From assembly GCF_004916905.1 (NCBI RefSeq), contig NZ_SDLV01000003.1, positions 310,001-374,000 of the forward strand: a DNA stretch of 64,000 nt, in the 5' to 3' direction. Positions 8,203 to 14,960 of this stretch are shown piece after piece; within the stretch, counting starts at the first letter, position 1; each line of letters begins with the position of its first letter. Under the pieces are notes generated by a model. The model worked only from the letters and a program-made list of their open reading frames with translations. It did not search any database and was not told the origin of the DNA. This stretch comes from Chryseobacterium candidae. Its GTDB lineage: Bacteria; Bacteroidota; Bacteroidia; Flavobacteriales; Weeksellaceae. Made by a program: the position numbers and the translations under genes.

Positions 8203-10251
8203 ATGAAAGCTCCACAGGCAAAAAAAATAGAAAAAATATTAGAAACACACGGCGACAGAAGAATTGATAATTATTTTTGGCTGAACGAAAGGGAAAACCC
8301 TGAAGTCATCCAATATATTGAAGAAGAAAATGCCTACGAAGAATTCATCATGAAAGATACGGAAGCTCTTCAGGAAGAGCTTTTCGAAGAGATGAAAGCC
8401 CGCTATAAAAAGGATGATGAGTCTCTCCCTTATTTCTTTAATGAATACTGGTATATTGTGCGTTATGAAGAAGGCAAAGAATATCCTATCTTCTGCAGAA
8501 AGTATAAAAGCCTTGAGAACGAAGAAGAAATTGTACTCGATGTTAATATTCATGCGGAAGGGAAAGAGTTTTTTGAAGTAGGAAGTGTAGCGGTAAGCCC
8601 CAACAACGAACTGGCTTCTTTTTCTTCAGATGATGTAGGAAGAAGAATTTATACTCTTAATTTTAAAAATTTAAAGACTGGAGAAATTTTACCGGACACA
8701 ATTGCCAATACGACAGGAAAAGCTGTTTGGGCAAATGATAACCAGCATATTCTTTACATCAGGAAAGATAAAAGCCTTCGTGCATTTCAGGTTTATAGAC
8801 ATCAGCTGGGAACAGATTCAGCAGAAGATGTTCTGATCTTCCACGAAGAGGATGAGACTTTTGATGTCAATGTATTTAAAACAAAATCGTTAGAGTATAT
8901 TTTTATTGCAAGCTCAAGTACTATTTCTGATGAACACCGTTTTATTCCTTCTGACAATGTATTTGCAGAATGGACAGTGATCCAGCCAAGAATAGATGAT
9001 CTTGAATATTCTGTAGAGCATTATGAGGATGAATTCTATATCATTACCAATGCTGACGATGCCATTAATTTCAAGATTGTAAAGACAAAGATTGATAACT
9101 GCAGCATGGAAAACTGGATTGATGTCATTCCGCACCGCGCAGAAGTTTTACTGGAAGGTTTTGAGATCTTTAAAGACTATCTGGTTCTTGAGGAAAGAGA
9201 AAGAGGCTTGCTTCAGATCAAAATCATTGATGAGAAGACACAGGAATCTTATTATCTCCCTTTCTCCGATCCTACTTATACGGCATATATTGGAATCAAT
9301 CTGGAATTTGATACAGAGATTTTACGTTACGGTTACACCTCTCTTACACAACCAAGCTCCACCTATGAATATAACATGAAGGATAAGACAACAAAGCTTC
9401 TGAAACAACAGGAAGTTTTGGGTGGAAAATTTGCTCCTGAAAATTACGTTTCAGAAAGAATCTGGGCAGATTCAAGAGATGGAAAGACCAAAGTTCCTAT
9501 TTCATTAGTGTATCATAAAGATACCAAAAAATCTGCTAACACTCCGCTTCTTCTGTATGGATATGGAAGCTACGGACATACGGTGGACGCCAGCTTTTCA
9601 AATGTAAGATTATCCATTCTGGACAGAGGTTTTATTTATGCTATTGCTCATATCCGTGGTGGAGAATATCTGGGAAGAGAATGGTATGAAGACGGAAAAA
9701 TGCTGTTTAAGAAAAATACATTCTTTGATTTCATTGATGCAGGGAAATATTTAATCAAAGAAAATTATACTTCATCGAAGCATATGTATGCAATGGGAGG
9801 AAGTGCCGGTGGTCTGCTGGTAGGCGCCGTGGTCAATTATGAGCCTCAGCTATTCAACGGAATTGTAGCACAGGTACCTTTTGTAGATGTTGTTACAACA
9901 ATGTTGGACGATACAATCCCATTAACTACCGGAGAATATGACGAATGGGGAAATCCAAATGATGAAGAATACTATCATTATATGAAAGATTATTCTCCAT
10001 ATGATAATGTAGAAGCTAAAGATTATCCCCATATGCTGATCACAACAGGATTCCACGATTCACAGGTACAGTATTGGGAACCTGCCAAATGGACGGCAAA
10101 ACTTAGAGAATTAAAAACAGACGATAATATTTTAGTCTTTAAGACTGACATGAGTTCAGGACATGGAGGAGCAAGCGGAAGATTTGAATCCCTGAAGGAA
10201 GATGCGTTGGAATTCGCATTTCTGTTAAAACTAGAAAATCAAAAAGAATGA
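8203..10251 (+). CDS. S9A family prolyl oligopeptidase / oligopeptidase B
   Basis: This serine oligopeptidase cleaves short peptides after Pro or basic residues. It has 682 residues, the normal length for the family. The N-terminal part is a beta-propeller (about 60-400) and the C-terminal part an alpha/beta-hydrolase. The catalytic triad is visible: Ser534 in GGSAGG, Asp619 in FHDSQV and His654 in SGHGG. The segment YGYGSYG precedes the hydrolase core. There is no signal peptide, so it is probably cytoplasmic. The overall pattern (RIDNYFWLNERENP at the N-terminus) is closer to PtrB than to prolyl endopeptidase. It overlaps the next small gene by ATGA. Confidence 0.93.
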   Translation: MKAPQAKKIEKILETHGDRRIDNYFWLNERENPEVIQYIEEENAYEEFIMKDTEALQEELFEEMKARYKKDDESLPYFFNEYWYIVRYEEGKEYPIFCRKYKSLENEEEIVLDVNIHAEGKEFFEVGSVAVSPNNELASFSSDDVGRRIYTLNFKNLKTGEILPDTIANTTGKAVWANDNQHILYIRKDKSLRAFQVYRHQLGTDSAEDVLIFHEEDETFDVNVFKTKSLEYIFIASSSTISDEHRFIPSDNVFAEWTVIQPRIDDLEYSVEHYEDEFYIITNADDAINFKIVKTKIDNCSMENWIDVIPHRAEVLLEGFEIFKDYLVLEERERGLLQIKIIDEKTQESYYLPFSDPTYTAYIGINLEFDTEILRYGYTSLTQPSSTYEYNMKDKTTKLLKQQEVLGGKFAPENYVSERIWADSRDGKTKVPISLVYHKDTKKSANTPLLLYGYGSYGHTVDASFSNVRLSILDRGFIYAIAHIRGGEYLGREWYEDGKMLFKKNTFFDFIDAGKYLIKENYTSSKHMYAMGGSAGGLLVGAVVNYEPQLFNGIVAQVPFVDVVTTMLDDTIPLTTGEYDEWGNPNDEEYYHYMKDYSPYDNVEAKDYPHMLITTGFHDSQVQYWEPAKWTAKLRELKTDDNILVFKTDMSSGHGGASGRFESLKEDALEFAFLLKLENQKE

Positions 10252-10589
10252 TCAACGAAGCTGAATACTGGAAAAAAATAGAACAATTCTTTGAAGACAA
10301 TTTCCAAACGGAGAAAAACCCGCCTATTGAGACCCTTTTATTTCTGATAGGGCTTCAGGAGCTGGGAAGCGGCCAGCAAAAATACACAAAAGAAGATAAA
10401 GTAAACCTGATCCACATTGCTGTCTGCAGATTACTTGAACCTTTTGGATATTATAAATTTACACACTATGAAGACGGATGGCCACATTTTGAAACTCTGG
10501 AAGAACTTCCGGAATTAAAACCTAATGAGCAGACTTTGCTGATGAAAAAGGCAATTATCCAGTATTTTCAGGAAGAGGAGCTTTTGTAA
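10248..10589 (+). CDS. Conserved hypothetical protein
   Basis: A 113-residue soluble protein, rich in Glu and Lys, mostly helical in appearance, with no signal peptide or membrane segment. I do not recognise a named domain. The arrangement EYWKKIEQFFEDNF...LLFLIGLQELG...HIAVCRLLEPFGYY is typical of small conserved Bacteroidetes proteins. The ATGA overlap with the oligopeptidase gene implies translational coupling, and a terminator follows. Coding is well supported by this overlap and by normal codon use. Confidence 0.75.
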   Translation: MINEAEYWKKIEQFFEDNFQTEKNPPIETLLFLIGLQELGSGQQKYTKEDKVNLIHIAVCRLLEPFGYYKFTHYEDGWPHFETLEELPELKPNEQTLLMKKAIIQYFQEEELL

Positions 10590-10595
10590 AGGCAT

Positions 10596-10621
10596 GAAGC
10601 TTGAAGAAAGAAGCAGGAAGT
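10596..10621 (+). repeat. Short dispersed repeat, copy A
   Basis: A 26-base purine-rich sequence beginning GAAGCTTGAAGA, lying 6 bases after a stop codon. A second copy, 24 of 26 bases identical, lies 6 bases after the stop of the TonB receptor gene (17673-17698). Confidence 0.6.
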
Positions 10622-10641
10622 TAACCCCTGTTGATAAATAA

Positions 10642-10675
10642 AAAAGAGGATTTTCCATGGAAAATCCTCTTTTTC
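10642..10675. terminator. Bidirectional terminator
   Basis: A perfect stem with arms AAAAAGAGGATTTTCC and its complement around ATGG/CATGG. It has A-tracts on one side and T-tracts on the other, so it can serve both the upstream plus-strand gene and the SRPBCC gene converging from the minus strand. Confidence 0.85.
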
Positions 10676-10704
10676 ATAAATGATTATTTTTTACTGGTTC
10701 AAAC

Positions 10705-11196
10705 TTATCCAATCAATTCTTCCAATTGATTAAGCCCCATTTTAAAACCTTCTTCAAATCCCATATCCATAAGTTTTTTCATAATTTCAGGAGAATGATA
10801 ATGGATATTAATGGTTACTTTAGTTCCTTCATCCACTCCGGTAAAGCCAAGCAGCCATTTTGACCTTGGGAAATCTTCATTGACATTCCCTTTCTCATCA
10901 CAGAAGGCACTCATCCAGTCGAGACTTCTGTGCTCCGTTATTTCCCCATATTGAGTTTGAGCATACATAGGTCCTTTTTCACCGTTTGGGCCTACCATTG
11001 TATACATCCAGATCCCTCCTTCTTTGAAATCCTGACTTACCGTTTCACATTTCCACGGTTCAGGCCCCCACCACTCATCCAATAATCTGGCTTGTGTAAA
11101 ATGGTTCCAAATGGTTGAAACATCAGCCTTAAAGATCTTCATAACATAAACACTTGATGCATCAAAATCTTTGTTGAAAATAATAGCAGATTCCAT
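10705..11196 (-). CDS. SRPBCC (AHSA1-type) domain protein
   Basis: A 163-residue START/Bet v1-like protein of the activator-of-Hsp90-homologue class, a fold that makes a hydrophobic ligand cavity. It shows the usual blocks: VSTIWNHFTQARLLDEWWGP, then FKEGGIWMYTMVGPNGE, YGEITEHRSLDWM, and the C-terminal helix GFEEGFKMGLNQLEELI. There is no signal peptide. I start at the internal ATG (MESAIIFNKDF) because the ORF's first nine residues are not family-like. Its specific ligand is unknown, and it stands alone between convergent and divergent neighbours. Confidence 0.85.
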   Translation of the reverse strand: MESAIIFNKDFDASSVYVMKIFKADVSTIWNHFTQARLLDEWWGPEPWKCETVSQDFKEGGIWMYTMVGPNGEKGPMYAQTQYGEITEHRSLDWMSAFCDEKGNVNEDFPRSKWLLGFTGVDEGTKVTINIHYHSPEIMKKLMDMGFEEGFKMGLNQLEELIG

Positions 11197-11395
11197 AATT
11201 TCTATTTTTAATAAAGTTAGCATTTTATTATTGAAAAGGACTTTTCATATAACAAGTAAAGGATAATTCATAAATAATTGTTAAAAAACACTCTTTTAAG
11301 AAAAAAAAAACAATTATTTGGCTCGTTTTTTGTTTATGTAGTCTTAAAATAATTAATTTTAACATTCATTTTTTCAAAACCTATATAATTAAATA

Positions 11396-12940
11396 ATGAA
11401 TAACAAATTCATCCCAATAATTTCAGTGTTTATGACAATCTCACTGATTGTCTTCGTGACGCTCCAATTTTATTGGTTGAAAGGCTATTACGGCGTACTG
11501 GAACAGGATTTTTCAAATAAAGTATATGCGGTTTTGGAAAGTACTTCAAAAAGTATTGAAGAGATTGAAGCTGATAAATACCTGAATCAGGATTATAAAG
11601 ATTTCAGAAAAAATATTCTGGCAAACAGTAAACAGCCGTCTTTAACTACAATTCAACAAGTGGAAGACTCCGGTACTCAAAGACAGATTATCTATTCCAA
11701 AAATATTATTGAAAAAACGCAGCTCCCAATTTCTCAGAAAGGAGATTCTATTAAGCTGACTACTCTATATACGGACGAAGCTGCCTACAAAATAAAAAGA
11801 GACACCACAAACCGCGAACTTCTTACCACAGATATCAATCAGGAGATCGAAACGGGAGATTACTCTATGAAAGAGTTTGTGAAAGTATATGGAAACAACC
11901 TTCCTATTACTAAAAGAGTAGATCCTAAAACACTGGACTCCGTTATTGCCAAAGAACTTAAAATACGAGGGATCACTGCCAAGTTCGGATATGGAGTTCT
12001 GGATCGTAATAATAAGCTTACCAGCATTGCCAATAAGGCTTATAAAGAAAAGAAAGACAGCAATACCTACAGTTTTCCTCTTTTTGCAGATAAGAAAAAT
12101 ACGTTATACAGCCTTGCATTGGTATTTCCTAAAAAAGAATATTCCCTGGCGATGAACAACTGGCCGATGCTTTTGGGAACATTCCTTTCTCTCCTTACCA
12201 TTCTTGGAATTTATATTATTTCCATCAATTATATGATGAGACAGAAAAAGCTTGCTGAAGTAAAAACAGACTTCATCAACAATATGTCCCATGAGTTTAA
12301 AACTCCATTGGCAACCATTTCTGTCGCAACAGATTCATTGGCCAATGACAAAATTGCCACCAATCCGGATAAGGTAAAATACTATTCCGAACTGATCAAA
12401 CAGGAAAACTTAAGGATGAAAAAGCAGGTGGAAAATGTGCTTAATATGTCCAAGCTTGAGCGAAATGAAGTAGAGCTGTTTTTAAAGGAAGCCAACGTAA
12501 GAGAGCTGATTAAAAAAACAACAGAATCTTTCAATCTGATTGTACAGCAAAGAAACGGAACGCTTACGCAGAAGTTCAATGCTACGCAGTACAATTTTAA
12601 AATAGACGAATTCCATATCTCCAATATGCTGGTCAACTTACTGGATAATGCCAACAAATATTCTCCTGAAGCACCGGAAATACATGTGGAAACAAGAAAT
12701 GAGGGACACTGGTACGTGATTGAAATTTCCGATAAAGGAATGGGAATGGATACCCAGAATAAAACCAAAATTTTCGAAAAATTCTTCAGAGAAGAAACCG
12801 GAAATATTCACAATGTAAAAGGACAGGGATTAGGCCTTTCTTACGTGAAGAAAATTGTAGAACTGCACAAAGGACAGATTATCGTAGACTCTCATAAAGG
12901 AAAAGGAAGTACGTTCACGATAAAGCTGCCAATGAGCTAG
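11396..12940 (+). CDS. Sensor histidine kinase (RprX-like)
   Basis: A membrane-bound two-component sensor of 514 residues. Two membrane helices (about 9-29 and 255-276) enclose a periplasmic sensing region. The HisKA helix carries the phosphorylated His299 (NNMSHEFKTPL). The ATPase domain has NLLDNANKYS (N box), DKGMGMD (G1) and GQGLGLSYV (G2). It is followed after 158 bases by an OmpR-type regulator, most likely its partner. The organisation resembles RprX/RprY of Bacteroides. The signal sensed cannot be read from sequence. Confidence 0.94.
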   Translation: MNNKFIPIISVFMTISLIVFVTLQFYWLKGYYGVLEQDFSNKVYAVLESTSKSIEEIEADKYLNQDYKDFRKNILANSKQPSLTTIQQVEDSGTQRQIIYSKNIIEKTQLPISQKGDSIKLTTLYTDEAAYKIKRDTTNRELLTTDINQEIETGDYSMKEFVKVYGNNLPITKRVDPKTLDSVIAKELKIRGITAKFGYGVLDRNNKLTSIANKAYKEKKDSNTYSFPLFADKKNTLYSLALVFPKKEYSLAMNNWPMLLGTFLSLLTILGIYIISINYMMRQKKLAEVKTDFINNMSHEFKTPLATISVATDSLANDKIATNPDKVKYYSELIKQENLRMKKQVENVLNMSKLERNEVELFLKEANVRELIKKTTESFNLIVQQRNGTLTQKFNATQYNFKIDEFHISNMLVNLLDNANKYSPEAPEIHVETRNEGHWYVIEISDKGMGMDTQNKTKIFEKFFREETGNIHNVKGQGLGLSYVKKIVELHKGQIIVDSHKGKGSTFTIKLPMS

Positions 12941-12948
12941 AAAATAAA

Positions 12949-13020
12949 TGATAGATGATAAGCGATAAATGATAAAAAATATCTTCACATCAATTATCAA
13001 TGATCGTTTATCAATTATAA
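12949..13020. repeat. Imperfect inverted repeat between kinase and regulator genes
   Basis: The left part is built of GATAA-type units (GATGATAAGCGATAAATG) and the right part is its approximate complement (TTATCAATGATCGTTTATC). It would form a long imperfect hairpin in the intergenic transcript. It looks like a degenerate dispersed intergenic repeat rather than a terminator, because no T-run follows. Confidence 0.5.
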
Positions 13021-13098
13021 GTTTAAACCAAATATCAAAATATAGAAGATAGAGTGAGGAAGTTCATTCTTAATTGTTAATTATTAATTATTAAAATT

Positions 13099-13785
13099 AT
13101 GAGCAACAGAATATTATTAGTAGAGGACGATCAGAGTTTCGGGGCGGTACTTAAAGATTATTTGACCATCAATAATTTTGAAGTAACTCTTGCCACTGAC
13201 GGGGAGCAGGGACTAAAAGAATTTACAGAAAATGAATTCGATATCTGCATATTTGACGTAATGATGCCTAAAAAAGACGGATTTTCATTAGCGGAAGATG
13301 TAAAAAAGATTGATAAAAATACACCCATCATATTCCTTACTGCAAGAAATATGAGAGAAGATATCTTGAAAGGATATCAGCTGGGAGCTGATGATTATAT
13401 CACAAAGCCTTTTGATACTGAACTTCTTTTATACAAGATCAAAGCAATTCTTCAGAGAAGTTCTACCTTGGAAAATGAAGAACAGGAACAGTTCAAGATC
13501 AGCAATATTTTCTTTGATTCTATGCTGAGACAGCTGAAAGTAGGTGATAAAGAATACAAGCTTTCTCCTAAAGAAAATGAATTATTAAAACTTCTTTGCA
13601 TCCACAGAAATGATTTTATGCCAAGAGATCTTGCTCTAAGAAAAATCTGGAAAAAAGAAAATTACTTTACAGCAAGAAGTATGGACGTTTATATTGCCAA
13701 GCTTCGTAAGTTGTTAAAAGACGACGAAGGATTAGAAATCATCAACGTTCACGGAGAAGGATTCAGGCTTTTGGTAAAAAATTAA
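13099..13785 (+). CDS. OmpR-family response regulator (RprY-like)
   Basis: A transcription factor controlled by phosphorylation. The receiver domain has the acidic pair (ED in LLVEDDQ), phospho-acceptor Asp53 (FDVMMP), Thr81 and Lys103 (TKPF). The C-terminal winged helix (about 133-226) includes LSPKENELLKLL and ARSMDVYIAKLRKLL. It is 228 residues, normal for the family, and lies downstream of the sensor kinase. A hairpin that also contains a new promoter box follows. Confidence 0.95.
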   Translation: MSNRILLVEDDQSFGAVLKDYLTINNFEVTLATDGEQGLKEFTENEFDICIFDVMMPKKDGFSLAEDVKKIDKNTPIIFLTARNMREDILKGYQLGADDYITKPFDTELLLYKIKAILQRSSTLENEEQEQFKISNIFFDSMLRQLKVGDKEYKLSPKENELLKLLCIHRNDFMPRDLALRKIWKKENYFTARSMDVYIAKLRKLLKDDEGLEIINVHGEGFRLLVKN

Positions 13786-13808
13786 TCCAAAAATCAAATT
13801 ATAAGTAT

Positions 13809-13847
13809 AAAATTAGCAAAACAATTGAAAATGTTTTGCTAATTTTG
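13809..13847 (+). terminator. Terminator hairpin with an embedded -7 promoter box
   Basis: A perfect 15-bp stem (AAAATTAGCAAAACA and its complement) around an 8-base loop lies 23 bases after the response-regulator stop. The last bases of the hairpin, TAATTTTG (13840-13847), form a TAnnTTTG box for the lipoprotein gene, so terminator and promoter share sequence. Confidence 0.7.
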
Positions 13848-13863
13848 TTTCATACCCATGGAT

Positions 13864-14508
13864 ATGAAGAATACATTTATAGGTTTGATCGCCGTATCAC
13901 TATTAGCCGCATCCTGTAAAAAGGATGAAAGAGCTACTTACTTAAAAGATGAAGCTAACGCAGGACAACCCAACGTAGCCCTAAATACCACCTCAAAAAC
14001 CGCTCTGATGGATCAGGCAGGTATCCAATCCAGCCCTAATCCTGCTCCTATGGCTACCGCTCCGGGAATGAATCCTCCACACGGACAGCCCGGACACCGA
14101 TGTGATATTCCGGTAGGACAACCTCTGAATGGTGCTCCTGTTACCGCTACTCCTGCTTCTCAAAATATAAATGCAAACGGAAACAATATTGTTCAGTTAG
14201 ATCCTAATGCCTTAGCACCAGGAAAAATTACCATTGACAACAATGGAAAACAGGCGAAAACAGCGCCGGGAATGAACCCTCCACACGGACAGCCGGGACA
14301 CCGATGCGACATTCCCGTAGGACAGCCATTAAACAGTAAGCCCGCTCCAACACCACAGCCAGCACAAAATACAGTTCAGGCTACTCCAAGTCCGGCTCCC
14401 GCTCCTGCTGCACAGAATCTGGCAATGGGTGAAAAACCCAAACTGAATCCGGCACATGGAGAACCCTGGCATAGCTGTTCTCTGAAAGTTGGTGATCCAT
14501 TACCATAA
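13864..14508 (+). CDS. Lipoprotein with repeated His/Cys motif (MNPPHGQPGHRCDIPVG)
   Basis: A lipobox-type signal (LLAASC) predicts an outer-envelope lipoprotein. The mature part is Pro/Ala/Asn-rich and unstructured, with two identical copies of GMNPPHGQPGHRCDIPVGQP and a degenerate third copy at the C-terminus (LNPAHGEPWHSCSLKVG). Each copy keeps two His and one Cys, which suggests metal binding. I take the second ATG (MKNTFIG) as start because the lipoprotein signal begins there. An ATG two codons earlier is possible. It is followed by a Cys-rich protein and a TonB receptor with heavy-metal domains, so a role in copper handling is a reasonable inference, not shown. Confidence 0.8.
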   Translation: MKNTFIGLIAVSLLAASCKKDERATYLKDEANAGQPNVALNTTSKTALMDQAGIQSSPNPAPMATAPGMNPPHGQPGHRCDIPVGQPLNGAPVTATPASQNINANGNNIVQLDPNALAPGKITIDNNGKQAKTAPGMNPPHGQPGHRCDIPVGQPLNSKPAPTPQPAQNTVQATPSPAPAPAAQNLAMGEKPKLNPAHGEPWHSCSLKVGDPLP

Positions 14509-14514
14509 ATTTTG

Positions 14515-14522
14515 TATTTTTG
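14515..14522 (+). promoter_or_regulatory. -7 promoter box for the HYC_CC_PP gene (leaderless layout)
   Basis: TATTTTTG ends 6 bases before the A of the ATG, so transcription would begin at or next to the start codon. Confidence 0.5.
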
Positions 14523-14527
14523 CAGAG

Positions 14528-14890
14528 ATGAAGCTGTTTCACCTACTTGCAATAGTTTTTTGTCTGGGAGTTTTTTTGATTCCCAAGGATAACTTTTATG
14601 CGCAATCTATGCAGGAAACATGCTGTAAAGCAGAATCTTCTCAAAAAATGGACTGCTGTAAAAATCATTCTTCAAAAAAAGACAGCAACCATGATAAAAC
14701 AAAATCATGTAATGATGACTGCTGCTCGTCATGTGTTGCCTGTTACACGTTTATTGAAACCCCTTTCTCAAAAAATTTACGTCTGGAACTTTCTTATTAC
14801 AAATCAAATAAGAATCCTCAGTTTCAGTATGCAGATCCTTATCTTTCAGACCGTTTAAAGGAAATCTGGCAGCCGCCCAAGATAGGTTAA
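14528..14890 (+). CDS. HYC_CC_PP family Cys-rich secreted protein
   Basis: A 120-residue protein with an N-terminal hydrophobic signal (MKLFHLLAIVFCLGVFLIP) and a mature part with five Cys-Cys or near pairs (TCCKAE, DCCKNH, CNDDCCSSCVAC). It ends in WQPPKIG. This matches the Bacteroidetes family named HYC_CC_PP by NCBI, as I recall it, commonly found before TonB receptors. Function is unknown. The Cys and His density suggests soft-metal binding in the periplasm. The ATG was chosen because a -7 box lies directly in front of it. A longer ORF upstream overlaps the lipoprotein gene. Confidence 0.8.
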   Translation: MKLFHLLAIVFCLGVFLIPKDNFYAQSMQETCCKAESSQKMDCCKNHSSKKDSNHDKTKSCNDDCCSSCVACYTFIETPFSKNLRLELSYYKSNKNPQFQYADPYLSDRLKEIWQPPKIG

Positions 14891-14904
14891 TTAAAATCTT
14901 AAGG

Positions 14905-14937
14905 GTTCATTATGTCCTATAGTGAACTGTTTTTTTA
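14905..14937 (+). terminator. Terminator between HYC_CC_PP and the TonB receptor
   Basis: A 9-bp stem (GTTCATTAT pairing with ATAGTGAAC, one G-T pair) with a 5-base loop is followed by TGTTTTTTT. It could attenuate rather than abolish transcription into the receptor gene. Confidence 0.6.
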
Positions 14938-14960
14938 ATTAATTTAAACTTTTAAACAAA

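Noticed and set aside
14040-14340. Direct repeats as a possible CRISPR or minisatellite
   Set aside because: The repeats are in-frame copies of a protein motif (MNPPHGQPGHRCDIPVG) in a lipoprotein gene, only two full copies far apart.
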